A stretch of DNA of 64,000 nt, taken from NCBI GenBank assembly GCA_943332615.1, contig CALQQB010000013.1, positions 17,545 through 81,544 of the forward strand, written 5' to 3'. Shown piece by piece: positions 29,706 to 37,979 of the stretch. Source of the DNA: Phenylobacterium deserti (GTDB lineage: Bacteria; Pseudomonadota; Alphaproteobacteria; Caulobacterales; Caulobacteraceae). Made by a program: the position numbers and the translations under genes. Position 1 is the first letter of the stretch. The number at the start of each line of letters is the position of its first letter. Below the pieces are notes generated by a model, which worked only from the letters and a program-made list of their open reading frames with translations, made no database searches and had not been told where the DNA came from.

Positions 29706-30494
29706 ATGAGCACCGAACCCCAGAACTTCCCCGTTATCCGTGGCCATGCAATCCACGTGGATGAGCGCGGCTTCGTCTGCCTAAACGACATTTGGCGGGC
29801 CGCAGGCTTCTCCGTTAGGCAGAAGCCCGCCGAGTGGAAAGACCTGCCGTCCACGGGTCGCCTCATCATCGCGATGCTGGAACGTAACGCTGGAAAATCC
29901 GGCGTTAAGAACTACAATCCTGCCTCGGTTGTCGTGACCCGCAAGGTCAAGGGAGGCGGCGTGTTTGCCGCCGTCCACTTGGCCATTAAGTACGCTGAGT
30001 ATCTAAACTCCAAGCTGGCGCTGGAGGTGGCGGACGTCTTCCTGCGCTACAAGGTGGCGGACCCCACGCTTGCCGATGAGATACTAGACCGCGCGTCACC
30101 TGACGCGAATGAGTGGGCGGGCAAGCGCGCTCTAGCCCGCGCTGGGCGCCGCCCCTTCACGGACACCCTTCAACGCCACGGCGTGGGACTACGTATCGAA
30201 TACGCACGCTGCACTGATGCCGTGTACATCGGGCTGTTCAGAAAGACGGCGCGTGAACTGAAGAAGGTCAAATACGCTAGTGCGAACCTGAGAGACGCCA
30301 TGGACGGCGTGGAACTGACCTTTCTCGCAGCCGGTGAGGCGCTGGCGCGTGAACGGATTGAACAGACCAACTGCCAAGGCGCGGTTGCGTGTGAGGCCGC
30401 CGCATTGCGATCGACCAGCTTCCTGCGCGCCGCCCTGGAGGCGGAAAGGCAAGACAGGAAGGGTGTGCAACAGGCGCTGGTACTCGTCCGCTAA
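29706..30494 (+). CDS. KilA-N domain protein (phage-type)
   Basis: 262 residues. N-terminal KilA-N DNA-binding domain, about residues 12-118: FVCLNDIWRAAG, KPAEWKDLPSTGRLI, and the signature GGGVFAAVHLAIKYAEYLN followed by LALEVADVFLRYK. KilA-N proteins are phage and virus antirepressor-like DNA-binding proteins. The C-terminal 140 residues are helical and charged (ERQDRKGVQQAL) and were not recognised. Codon third positions are clearly less GC-rich than in neighbours and no other phage gene is adjacent, so this is an isolated acquired gene or prophage relic. ATG with GAGAGGA ahead. Confidence 0.85.
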   Translation: MSTEPQNFPVIRGHAIHVDERGFVCLNDIWRAAGFSVRQKPAEWKDLPSTGRLIIAMLERNAGKSGVKNYNPASVVVTRKVKGGGVFAAVHLAIKYAEYLNSKLALEVADVFLRYKVADPTLADEILDRASPDANEWAGKRALARAGRRPFTDTLQRHGVGLRIEYARCTDAVYIGLFRKTARELKKVKYASANLRDAMDGVELTFLAAGEALARERIEQTNCQGAVACEAAALRSTSFLRAALEAERQDRKGVQQALVLVR

Positions 30495-30596
30495 AGCCGC
30501 CAGTAGCCCTGCCACACGAGCAACACGAGTGAGCCGCGGGAGGTGGCGATCAGGAATCGATCCTCGGACAAGCGGCTGTTGCCGCGAAGTTGCGGC

Positions 30597-30624
30597 TTGA
30601 CAGTTCGTATTCGTGTTCTATCTT
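30597..30624 (+). promoter_or_regulatory. Consensus sigma-70-type promoter, leaderless start
   Basis: TTGACA at 30597-30602, 16-bp spacer, TATCTT at 30619-30624. Transcription would start about seven bases later, at or next to the A of the ATG at 30631, so the mRNA is predicted leaderless; no Shine-Dalgarno sequence precedes that ATG. The -10 lies inside the LexA box at 30615-30629. Confidence 0.7.
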
Positions 30625-30629
30625 TGTTC
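30615..30629 (+). promoter_or_regulatory. LexA (SOS) box
   Basis: GTTC-TATCTTT-GTTC, an exact match to the alphaproteobacterial LexA direct repeat GTTC-N7-GTTC. It overlaps the -10 element and the predicted transcription start of the gene at 30631, the expected place for repression. A further GTTC at 30603-30606 is eight, not seven, bases away and does not make a second box. Confidence 0.75.
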
Positions 30630-30630
30630 C

Positions 30631-31320
30631 ATGCCCGAGGCCGCATCCCTCCGCAGCGCGCCAGACCTCGAGATGCTCGAGGCCATGACCGCCTGCGCCT
30701 ACCAGCTGAGCCTTGCGGCCGGCAAGATCGCCAAGGCGGCGGGCGATGACGTGCAGCTTTTCCTCGCCGCCAGCGCTGAGTTCCGGCAGTGCTTTTTCGC
30801 CGTGCGCATGGGCATCCGTCTGAAGCACTTCGGTCCCGCGCGGCTCGTGGCCCAGTCGCCGCAGCGCGAGCGCCCGGAGGCGCTCAAGGACCTGGGCCGC
30901 CCCGAGCGAGCCGAGGCGATGGAGCGCCCCGATCGCCCCGAAGCCCCCGATCGCATCGAGGCCGAGCGGGAGCGCGACCGCGACTACGAGCCCGTCAGCC
31001 TGCCCCAGTTCCTCAAGACCCTCGGCCTCGTCGCCGCCAGCGCCGAGCGCCGCGGCGACAGCCTTCCCGCCCATATCCGCGACACCACCCTGCCGACCCT
31101 GCAGTCCCTCCTGCGCCAGGCTGCCGCGCCGAAGGCCACGGGCCTGCCGGCCAAGCTCCCGCTGGCCGCGGCCACGCCCGGCCTCCCCTTGCCGGCCGGC
31201 GCCGCTGTCCTCGCCCGGCCCGTGCCGGCCCCTGCCGCCAGGTCCCGGCTGCTCACCTCGACGGTCACGCCCCCGACCCCGGCCGGGCGACCCAAGCTCT
31301 CTCGCCGCCCCTCCGGCTGA
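30631..31320 (+). CDS. Hypothetical protein, predicted SOS-regulated, leaderless
   Basis: 229 residues, not recognised. Residues 1-70 form a helical globular segment (LEMLEAMTACAYQLSLAAGK, then FLAASAEFRQCFFAVRMG), 75-125 are highly charged with repeated RPE/PERPEA-like strings, 130-165 helical (LPQFLKTLGLVAASAE), and the rest is Pro/Ala-rich. No membrane segment. Start chosen at ATG 30631, directly after the LexA box; a longer in-frame start at 30613 would put the operator inside the coding region. Followed by rlmN with its own promoter. Confidence 0.7.
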   Translation: MPEAASLRSAPDLEMLEAMTACAYQLSLAAGKIAKAAGDDVQLFLAASAEFRQCFFAVRMGIRLKHFGPARLVAQSPQRERPEALKDLGRPERAEAMERPDRPEAPDRIEAERERDRDYEPVSLPQFLKTLGLVAASAERRGDSLPAHIRDTTLPTLQSLLRQAAAPKATGLPAKLPLAAATPGLPLPAGAAVLARPVPAPAARSRLLTSTVTPPTPAGRPKLSRRPSG

Positions 31321-31431
31321 TCCAGTCGCGCCGACCCAGCTTGCCGCAACCCACGGAGGGCCGCCTCCGGGGGACCTTCGGGCTGCGTGGACCGCGCGCC
31401 GCCTGCGGGGTGCTGTTCTTGACGGGGGGAT

Positions 31432-31460
31432 TTGGTTGAACACGGCGCCTCGCCTATATT
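31432..31460 (+). promoter_or_regulatory. Probable rlmN promoter
   Basis: TTGGTT at 31432-31437, 17-bp spacer, TATATT at 31455-31460, about 25 bp before the TTG start of rlmN. Reasonable sigma-70-type match in an otherwise GC-rich context. Confidence 0.5.
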
Positions 31461-31485
31461 CGCCGCTCTCCAGAAGGACTTCCCC

Positions 31486-32637
31486 TTGGGCGTGACCCTC
31501 GATCTCAGCCGGGCGCCGGCAAAGGCGCCCGTCGCGCCGAACCTGACCGGACTGTCGCGGACCGAACTCGCGGCGGCGCTGGTCGATGCCGGTGTCGTGC
31601 CCAACGAAAAGGCCAAGATGCGCGCCACGCAACTGTGGCGCTGGATGCACCACTACGGCGTCACCGACTTCGCCAACATGACCGACGTGGCCAAGGAAAC
31701 GCGCATCGCTCTGGCGCAGACGTTTTCACTTGCCCGCCCGCAGGTGGTGGAGCGTCAGGTCTCCAAGGACGGCACGCGCAAGTGGCTGATCCGGATGGGG
31801 CCGGGCATCGAGGTCGAGACGGTCTACATTCCAGACGTCGGCCGCTCCGGCGCTCTGTGCGTGTCGAGCCAGGTCGGCTGCACGCTGAACTGCACCTTCT
31901 GTCACACCGGCACCCAGGCCCTGGTGCGCAACCTGACCGCCGCCGAGATCGTCGGTCAGGTGCAGGTGGCCCGCGACGACCTTGGCGAATGGCCCTCGCC
32001 CAAGGAGGACCGACGGCTCTCCAACATCGTGTTCATGGGGATGGGCGAGCCGCTCTATAATCTCGATAGCGTGGCCCAGGCGATCGACATCATCGCCGAC
32101 CACGAAGGCATCGCCATCTCGCGCCGGCGGATCACGGTCTCGACCTCGGGCGTGGTTCCGGAGCTGACGCCGCTGGGCGAGAAGACCCAGGCGATGCTGG
32201 CGATCTCGCTGCACGCCACCAATGACGCGCTGCGCGAAAAGCTGGTGCCGCTGAACAAGAAGTACCCGTTGGCCGAGCTGATGGCCGGCATCCGGGCCTA
32301 TCCCGGCCTGTCGAACGCCAAGCGGGTAACGTTTGAATATGTGATGCTGAAAGGCGTCAACGACAGCCCGGCCGAGGCCAAGGCCCTGGTGCAGCTGCTG
32401 AGCGGCATCCCGGCCAAGATCAACCTGATCCCGTTCAATCCCTGGCCGGGGACCGAGTACGAATGCTCGTCCTGGGCCACCATTGAGGCCTTCGCCGCGA
32501 TCCTGAACCGTGGCGGCTACGCCTCGCCGATCCGCACGCCGCGCGGGCGGGACATCCTGGCCGCCTGCGGGCAGCTGAAGAGCGAGAGCGAGAAGCAGCG
32601 GGCGAGCGCGCGGCGCAAGGCCGTGGTCTCCGAATAA
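31486..32637 (+). CDS. rlmN: 23S rRNA (adenine2503-C2)-methyltransferase RlmN
   Basis: Radical SAM enzyme that methylates C2 of A2503 in 23S rRNA and A37 in some tRNAs. 383 residues. Cluster motif C-x3-C-x2-C at Cys132, Cys136, Cys139 ([14 protein letters not shown]), [21 protein letters not shown], and the C-terminal [17 protein letters not shown] bearing the methyl-carrying cysteine. Start is TTG 31486 with AGAAGGA seven bases upstream; an earlier in-frame TTG would overlap the promoter. Confidence 0.95.
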   Translation: MGVTLDLSRAPAKAPVAPNLTGLSRTELAAALVDAGVVPNEKAKMRATQLWRWMHHYGVTDFANMTDVAKETRIALAQTFSLARPQVVERQVSKDGTRKWLIRMGPGIEVETVYIPDVGRSGALCVSSQVGCTLNCTFCHTGTQALVRNLTAAEIVGQVQVARDDLGEWPSPKEDRRLSNIVFMGMGEPLYNLDSVAQAIDIIADHEGIAISRRRITVSTSGVVPELTPLGEKTQAMLAISLHATNDALREKLVPLNKKYPLAELMAGIRAYPGLSNAKRVTFEYVMLKGVNDSPAEAKALVQLLSGIPAKINLIPFNPWPGTEYECSSWATIEAFAAILNRGGYASPIRTPRGRDILAACGQLKSESEKQRASARRKAVVSE

Positions 32638-32684
32638 TCCCCCGGACGTGCTAACGATCCGCCGGTTCTTACGGGGGACGCCGC

Positions 32685-33104
32685 ATGCCGACACCATCGC
32701 CTGAGATCCAGGCCTTCGCCACCGGGTTCCCGGTGTTCCTGCTGCACGCCGGTGTCACGGTAGTGATCCTGTTCCTGGCGGCGGCGGTCTACATCCTGCT
32801 GACCCCGCACAAGGAAATCACCCTGATCCGCGAAGGCAACGCCGCGGCGGCGATCTCGCTGGGCGGGGTGCTGATCGGGCTGGCGTTGCCGCTGGCGGCG
32901 TCGCTGAAGGCATCGACCAATGTGCTGGAGGTCGCGCTCTGGGGCGTGGTGACCGTGTTTGTGCAACTGCTGATTTTCCGGCTGGTGGACCTGGTCCTGC
33001 GCGGCCTTCCAAAGCGCATCCAGGAGGGTGAGATCAGCGCCGCCGCGCTGCTGGTCGGCGCCAAGATCGCCACCGCGCTGATCATCGCGGCCGCTCGCAG
33101 CTGA
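32685..33104 (+). CDS. DUF350 family membrane protein
   Basis: 139 residues with four predicted transmembrane helices in two repeats, the DUF350 pattern: a first helix FLLHAGVTVVILFLAAAVYIL, then LIREGNAAAAISLGGVLIGLALPLA, VTVFVQLLIFRLVDLVL, and GEISAAALLVGAKIATAL. DUF350 proteins occur with envelope-stress and membrane-repair genes in other bacteria; here it precedes a trypsin-like protease by 33 bp on the same strand, which fits an envelope role (inference). Confidence 0.88.
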   Translation: MPTPSPEIQAFATGFPVFLLHAGVTVVILFLAAAVYILLTPHKEITLIREGNAAAAISLGGVLIGLALPLAASLKASTNVLEVALWGVVTVFVQLLIFRLVDLVLRGLPKRIQEGEISAAALLVGAKIATALIIAAARS

Positions 33105-33137
33105 CCGTCATGAAGTCCCTCAAGACGTCGCTCTGAC

Positions 33138-33968
33138 ATGAAATTTCCGCGGCTGCCGGACTGGGTGGTCTACGCCGCGATCGTGGTGGCGGTGCTGTTC
33201 GCCGCCTTGGGCCGCGACGAGCGCATCGACGCGCCTCGGCCGCCGCCCAAGAGTTCAGACCCGCTGGGCGAGGCGCTGGGCCCGTCCTCGCCCTTCGACC
33301 CCTCGGTGGTGGTGGACGTGCCGGACACGGTGGGCCCCGCCGCCGGCACGGCCTTTTCGATCGCCCGCTCCGGGGTGTGGATGACCGCCCGGCATGTAGT
33401 CGATGGCTGTGCGAAGGCCGCCATCGTGGTGGGCCCGGGGACGGGCGTTGCCGTCACGGTCCGCATCGACCCGCACGGCGAGGTGGCGCTGCTGTTCACC
33501 GAGGGCGGATCGGCGCCCCTGCCCCTGGGGCTCAGCGAGCCGCTGCGCCGCGGGCAACGGGCGTTCCATCCCGGCTTCCCGCAGGGCACGCCCGGCGAGG
33601 CCAGCTCGCGATTGTTGGGACGTGAAAATCTCGTCGTGCGGGGCCACGGCGCCCGGACCGAGCCGGTGCTGGTCTGGGCCGAGACCGGCCGCACCGAAGG
33701 GTTGGAGGGCACGCTCGGGGGCCTCTCCGGCGCTCCCGCGCTGGACGCCCAGGGTCGGGTGCTGGGCGTCACCATCGCCGAGAGCCCGCGGCGCGGGCGC
33801 ATCTACACCACCGCGCCGGAGGTGGTGGTGGCGGCCCTGAGCGCCAGCGGCCGGCGCGGCGACGCGGGCGTGGCCGGCGAGGCGATGACGCCGCAGAACT
33901 ACTTCTACGTCGCCGACGACCTGCGCCGTGAACTTCAGGTGGCCCAGGTGGTCTGCCTGACGAACTAG
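33138..33968 (+). CDS. Membrane-anchored trypsin-like serine protease, Asp-to-Glu in triad
   Basis: 276 residues. One N-terminal transmembrane helix (residues 8-24), Pro-rich linker, then a chymotrypsin-fold domain: His86 in TARHVVDG, nucleophile Ser197 in GGLSGAP, with GVTIAESPRRG after it. At the catalytic Asp position the sequence is GEVALL (Glu115) where DegP/S1C proteases have DLALL. The Cys91 after the His and a Cys near the C-terminus could pair. No PDZ domain. Likely periplasmic. The stop overlaps the convergent AmpG gene. Confidence 0.8.
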   Translation: MKFPRLPDWVVYAAIVVAVLFAALGRDERIDAPRPPPKSSDPLGEALGPSSPFDPSVVVDVPDTVGPAAGTAFSIARSGVWMTARHVVDGCAKAAIVVGPGTGVAVTVRIDPHGEVALLFTEGGSAPLPLGLSEPLRRGQRAFHPGFPQGTPGEASSRLLGRENLVVRGHGARTEPVLVWAETGRTEGLEGTLGGLSGAPALDAQGRVLGVTIAESPRRGRIYTTAPEVVVAALSASGRRGDAGVAGEAMTPQNYFYVADDLRRELQVAQVVCLTN

Positions 33969-35305
33969 GTGGCCGCGGCCGTCGGGCCCGGACGACTGAG
34001 CCGCGCCAGCAGCAGGACCAGCAGGATCGGCGGGATGGCGGTGAGCCCGGTGGCGATCCAGGCCGTGGCGTAGGCGCTCATCAGCCCTTGCGTCTGCGCC
34101 ATGCCATCCACTACCGCGCCGGAGAAGCCCTTCAGAAACTTGCCCAGGAAGGCGTAGGTGGAGGAGAGCAGGGCGTACTGCGTGGCCGTGTAGCCCAGGC
34201 CTGTAAGGCTCGACATATAGGCCACCAGCGCCACCCCGGCGAAAGCCTGGGCGAAGTTGTCCAGCGCCATCACCGCCGTGAAGACGCCGATGTCGTGGTT
34301 GAGGGTCAGAAGAGCGAAGGCGGCGGTGCCGAGCCCCTGCAGGACCGAGCCCACGATCAGGGTCGGGAACAACCCGAACCGAATGGCGAACAGGCCCGAG
34401 ATGGCGATGCCGGCGAACGCGCCCGGCAGGCCGGTCGCGGCGCGGACCACCGCCACCATGTCCTTGGTCAGGCCGAGGTCGTGATAGTAGGGGTTGTACA
34501 TCGGGCCCATCAGGAAGTCGGGCAATCGGTACGCGGCGATGGTCGCGAGCATCAGCAGGCCCAGAGCCTTATGCGTGGCGAAGAAATCGACGAATGGCCC
34601 GACCACCGCGTCGAAGAAGCCGCGAGGCGTCCAGAGCGGCGCCTTGTCCTGCATCACCGCATCGGCGCGGGCGGGCTCGAAGGCGAACAGGCTCGCCACC
34701 ACCCCGAGCCCCATCAGCAGGGCCATGGCGACGTAGGAGACCGGCCAGCCGAAGCGCGAGGCGCCGGCGATGATCGCCGCGTCGGCCACCAGAATCGCAA
34801 CGCGGTAGCCCAACTGTGCGGCCGACGAGAGCAGGCCCATCTCGTCGGCGCCGTCGGCCGCCTCGATGCGCCAGGCGTCGATGACGATGTCCTGGGTCGC
34901 TGACGCGAAGGCCACCACGACGGCGAACGCGCCGATCGCGATCAGGCCGCCGCTCGGCCCTACCGCAGCCATACCGACAAGTCCGGCCGCAACCACGATC
35001 TGGGCCAGCAGCATCCAGCCGCGCCGGCGCCCCAGCCGTCCCAGCAGCGGCACATCGACCCGATCGACGATCGGCGCCCAGAACGGCTTCAGCACATAGG
35101 CCAGCCCGACCCAGGAAATGAAGCCGATGACCTTGAGGCTCGTGCCCTCGTCCCGCAGCCAGTAGCCCAGGGTGTTCTGGGTGAGCAGAAAGGGCAGGCC
35201 CGAGGCGAAGCCGAGGCCCAGCATGACCGCGACCTTGGGCTGGCGCAGCGAGCGGACGACCTCCATGGCGCTGCGTTTCTTCCGCGGCGCGGCCTGGTCG
35301 GTCAT
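33965..35305 (-). CDS. ampG: AmpG-family MFS transporter (muropeptide permease)
   Basis: 446-residue major-facilitator protein with about 12 helices. AmpG hallmarks: MLGLGFASGLPFLLTQNTLGYWLRD at the first helix, KPFWAPIVDRVDVPLLGRLGRRRGWM and ATQDIVIDAWRIE. AmpG imports anhydromuropeptides from the periplasm for cell-wall recycling and can feed beta-lactamase induction. Paralogues with other substrates exist, so the symbol is a family call. A hairpin terminator at 35361-35385 separates it from the upstream kinase gene. Confidence 0.85.
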   Translation of the reverse strand: MTDQAAPRKKRSAMEVVRSLRQPKVAVMLGLGFASGLPFLLTQNTLGYWLRDEGTSLKVIGFISWVGLAYVLKPFWAPIVDRVDVPLLGRLGRRRGWMLLAQIVVAAGLVGMAAVGPSGGLIAIGAFAVVVAFASATQDIVIDAWRIEAADGADEMGLLSSAAQLGYRVAILVADAAIIAGASRFGWPVSYVAMALLMGLGVVASLFAFEPARADAVMQDKAPLWTPRGFFDAVVGPFVDFFATHKALGLLMLATIAAYRLPDFLMGPMYNPYYHDLGLTKDMVAVVRAATGLPGAFAGIAISGLFAIRFGLFPTLIVGSVLQGLGTAAFALLTLNHDIGVFTAVMALDNFAQAFAGVALVAYMSSLTGLGYTATQYALLSSTYAFLGKFLKGFSGAVVDGMAQTQGLMSAYATAWIATGLTAIPPILLVLLLARLSRPGPTAAAT

Positions 35306-35360
35306 GGACGTCTCCGGCGTCTCAATCGTCGATTTGTATCGGCAGTTGAGAATCTTGGCA

Positions 35361-35385
35361 AAAATGGCGCGTCCTTGGGACGCGC
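35361..35385 (-). terminator. Rho-independent terminator after the hybrid kinase gene
   Basis: On the minus strand an 8-bp stem GCGCGTCC / GGACGCGC (35367-35374 and 35378-35385) with a 3-nt loop is followed by CATTTTT, a T run. It lies between the end of the ShkA-like gene (35450) and the AmpG start (35305). Confidence 0.7.
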
Positions 35386-35449
35386 GGGCGCCCCCCGCGC
35401 CCAGTTAGCCGACCTTGGCGCGCGTCGCCGGTCGCGTAAAGCTGGCCAC

Positions 35450-36985
35450 TCAGGCGCGTCGCGCCTGAGCTCTTGAGGCTTGAGGCTGGGCCCACTTGGT
35501 CAGCACGTTGCGCAGAGCATCCTGGGACAGCGGCTTGACCAGGAAGTCGTCCATGCCGGCGGCCAGGCAGGCGTGGCGGTCGTCCTCGAAAGCGTTGGCG
35601 GTGAGCGCCACGATCGGAGTCGCGACGCCGGCGGCGCGCAGGCGCTGGGCGGTCTCCACGCCGTTCAGCCCGGGCATGCGCATGTCCATCAGGATGAGAT
35701 CGAAGCTCTCGACCGCCGCAGCGGCCAGCGCCTCCTGGCCGCCCACCGCGTGCTCAACCTCGCAGCCTTCCCGACCCAGCAGGGCGCGGGCCAGGAGCGC
35801 GTTGATGGGATTGTCCTCGACCAGCAGAATCCGGGCGCCCGGCGCGGCCACCGTGACGATGCGCTCGTCCTGCAGCGGCGGCTGGGCGGCGGGAAGCTCT
35901 ACCCCGGCGGCGATCAGCACCCGCTCAGCGAGAGACGCGCGCCGCAGAGGCTTGATGAGGTAGCCGGCGAAGCCCGCGCGGCGATAGCGCGCGATGCGGT
36001 CGCGCTCGTCCGGAGCCAGCAAGACGATGGCGGCCCTTTGCAGCGGCGGCCTCAAGGTCCCGGCTGTGGGCGCCAGGCCGGCATCCACCAGGATGACATC
36101 GCCGGGACGGGTGCGGGCTATGGCCTCCGGAAGGTCGGCGGTGAGACAGGCGACCCCGCCACAGCCCTCGATCTGCAACCGGGCCGCAGCGCGCACCACC
36201 GGATTGGGCGAGGCGACGCCGACCATGCGGCCGCCCAGCGTGGGTATGGTCGAGACGTCAGGCAGGTGGCTGAGGGCGGCCTCGAACCAGAAGCAGGCCC
36301 CGCCGCCGTCTGCGGCATCGACGCCCACGTCTCCGCCCATGGCGCGGGCCAGCCGGCGCGCGATGGCCAGGCCTAGTCCGGCTCCGCCCAGGTCGGCATG
36401 CGCCTGGTCGGCCTGAGCGAAAGCCTCGAAGATGCGGTCATGGTCCGCCTGCGACACGCCGGGGCCGGTGTCCTCGACCGTCAGGCGCAGGCGACCCGGC
36501 GCGGGAGCCTCCGCGGTCAGCAGTACGCCGCCAGCCTGCGTGAACTTCACGGCATTGCCCGCGAAATTCAGCAGAATCTGCCGCAGCCGGCCCTCGTCGG
36601 CCAGCACGAAAGCCGGCGTGGCCAGCGCAGCCCAGGCGATTTCGAGACCCTTCTCGCGGGCCCGTGGCGACAGCAACTCGGCCGTGCCGCGCAGCAGCGC
36701 CTCGACGTCGGTGGCGGCCGGATGCAGATCGACGCCGCCCGCGCCCAGCTTGGCGAAGTCGAGCACGTCGTTGACCAGGGTCAACAGGTGCTGGCCGCTG
36801 TCGTGGAGGGCTGTCACGTAGGTCTTCTGCTCGGCGGTGAGCCGCGTACCCTCCAGGAGTCGCGCCATCCCCAGCACCCCGTTCAAAGGCGTGCGAAACT
36901 CGTGGCTCAGGGAGGCCAGCTGCTCCGCGCTGATCTGGGCGCGGCTGGGGCGGCGCTCGGAGAGGGGGCGGTCGGATCTGCGCAT
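35450..36985 (-). CDS. shkA: ShkA-like hybrid histidine kinase with cyclic-di-GMP pseudo-receiver
   Basis: 511 residues, cytoplasmic, no sensor domain. DHp with His28 (SHEFRTPLNG), ATPase with N-box around Asn144 and G-boxes DTGPG and GGAGLGLAI, a degenerate receiver (about 254-362), then a true receiver (385-500) with phospho-acceptor Asp434. In Caulobacter ShkA, the pseudo-receiver binds c-di-GMP through R324, Y338, I340, P342, R344, S347 and the linker R371 of a DDR motif. Here R328, Y342, I344, P346, R348, S351 and R375 are found, each offset by exactly four; the linker reads DER instead of DDR. ShkA phosphorylates ShpA and TacA for stalk formation. Start ATG 36985. Confidence 0.85.
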   Translation of the reverse strand: MRRSDRPLSERRPSRAQISAEQLASLSHEFRTPLNGVLGMARLLEGTRLTAEQKTYVTALHDSGQHLLTLVNDVLDFAKLGAGGVDLHPAATDVEALLRGTAELLSPRAREKGLEIAWAALATPAFVLADEGRLRQILLNFAGNAVKFTQAGGVLLTAEAPAPGRLRLTVEDTGPGVSQADHDRIFEAFAQADQAHADLGGAGLGLAIARRLARAMGGDVGVDAADGGGACFWFEAALSHLPDVSTIPTLGGRMVGVASPNPVVRAAARLQIEGCGGVACLTADLPEAIARTRPGDVILVDAGLAPTAGTLRPPLQRAAIVLLAPDERDRIARYRRAGFAGYLIKPLRRASLAERVLIAAGVELPAAQPPLQDERIVTVAAPGARILLVEDNPINALLARALLGREGCEVEHAVGGQEALAAAAVESFDLILMDMRMPGLNGVETAQRLRAAGVATPIVALTANAFEDDRHACLAAGMDDFLVKPLSQDALRNVLTKWAQPQASRAQARRA

Positions 36986-37157
36986 GCGGAACGGGGTTTA
37001 GCGTGAACGACTTAACGGCCGGTCAAATGTGCCCCCCGCTGCTACAAAAGCGCGCGGACGCTCAACGTTGCGAAAGCTACATGTCCGGGAAAGTAGACGA
37101 AACGTCCAAGGCGTCGTTTACTGGGGTTCCAGGACCGCCGTACGCTTCGAGGGCGTC

Positions 37158-37910
37158 ATGACCGCTGTCGATCTTCTGACGCCACGCGAACGCGAATGCC
37201 TGCGGCTGGTCGATCAGCATATGAGCTCTAAGGAGATCGCGCGCGAGCTGGGTATGTCCAAGACCTCGGTCGACACCTATTGCGACCGCGCGCGCCGCAA
37301 GCTGGGCGTGGGCGATCGTTATCAGGCCGCCCGGCTGCTGCGGGAAGTTGACGTCAACCCTGTCCTGACCGCGTCAGGACAGGACGCGATCAGGACAGAC
37401 ACCGCCTCCGATTGCGGGCTCGATGAGCCGGCAACACAGGAGGAAGCCCATGGGCGACTGGCCGAACTTCGAGAACAGAGCGGTGATCGGGAAGGCGCTC
37501 CGCCTTCGCCGCGAGATCGACGACTTCGAGACGAAGTGGCCGGCTTTGGCGAAGCGGGAGGAACTTCTCCCGAGCTTCTCCTGGACGCAGCTCGAGCGGC
37601 AGCTGGTCGATTTGTCGGCCACATCGGCGCAGGCCGACATGGCCCGGCACCTGGTTTCGGCTACGCGGAAGCTGGCGCCGTTCAAGCCGCCGGAGATGGT
37701 GCTGCGGGAAATTCTCTGCCTCACCTGGGTTCTCCTGGACGAGAACTTCAAGGGCGAGGCGGAACACGGCCTCGGCGAAATGAGCTAAGCCCCGCCGCCC
37801 GGTTGGCGGCCATCGTGGTCATCGCTGTCGTCACGGCTCTCGCCTTCGGGAGCATGCTGGCGGGGCTCCACGAGCTGAACGACCTGGCGGCGAATTTACT
37901 AAGGGCCTGA
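37158..37910 (+). CDS. LuxR-type HTH protein with C-terminal membrane helix, interrupted in the middle by a nested gene
   Basis: 250 residues. GerE/LuxR helix-turn-helix at residues 5-62 (LLTPRERECLRLVDQHMSSK, then a recognition helix MSKTSVDTYCDRARRKLGVG) and, at 210-250, RLAAIVVIAVVTALAFGSML as a single membrane helix. This HTH-linker-TM layout is seen in alphaproteobacterial membrane-tethered regulators. Residues about 96-208 are read from DNA whose third-position bias belongs to another frame, that of the ORF at 37450-37788, so this middle is probably not native. ATG 37158 follows GAGGG. The full frame is nevertheless open from end to end. Confidence 0.6.
   Translation: MTAVDLLTPRERECLRLVDQHMSSKEIARELGMSKTSVDTYCDRARRKLGVGDRYQAARLLREVDVNPVLTASGQDAIRTDTASDCGLDEPATQEEAHGRLAELREQSGDREGAPPSPRDRRLRDEVAGFGEAGGTSPELLLDAARAAAGRFVGHIGAGRHGPAPGFGYAEAGAVQAAGDGAAGNSLPHLGSPGRELQGRGGTRPRRNELSPAARLAAIVVIAVVTALAFGSMLAGLHELNDLAANLLRA
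37450..37788 (+). CDS. Hypothetical protein nested out of frame inside the HTH gene
   Basis: 112 residues, ATG at 37450 preceded by AGGAGGAA, an excellent ribosome site. Opens MGDWPNFENRAVIGKALRL and contains LERQLVDLSATSAQADMARH and PPEMVLREILCLTWVLLDEN; soluble, helical, four tryptophans. Its codons have the GC-rich third positions of real genes here, while the overlapping HTH frame does not. Not recognised. It sits wholly inside the span of 37158-37910, in the +1 frame relative to it. Confidence 0.65.
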   Translation: MGDWPNFENRAVIGKALRLRREIDDFETKWPALAKREELLPSFSWTQLERQLVDLSATSAQADMARHLVSATRKLAPFKPPEMVLREILCLTWVLLDENFKGEAEHGLGEMS

Positions 37911-37979
37911 ACGGCCAATCAACCCCGATATCCGAAGCTATTGCCGCGGCGCGGTTCACGCCGCGCATGGAGAGAACTC

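Noticed and set aside
30603..30618. Second LexA box in GTTC-GTATTCGT-GTTC
   Set aside because: Spacing is eight bases, not seven; only the repeat at 30615-30629 fits.
29706..31320. Intact prophage
   Set aside because: Only one phage-type gene (KilA-N) is present; no capsid, tail, integrase or lysis genes nearby.
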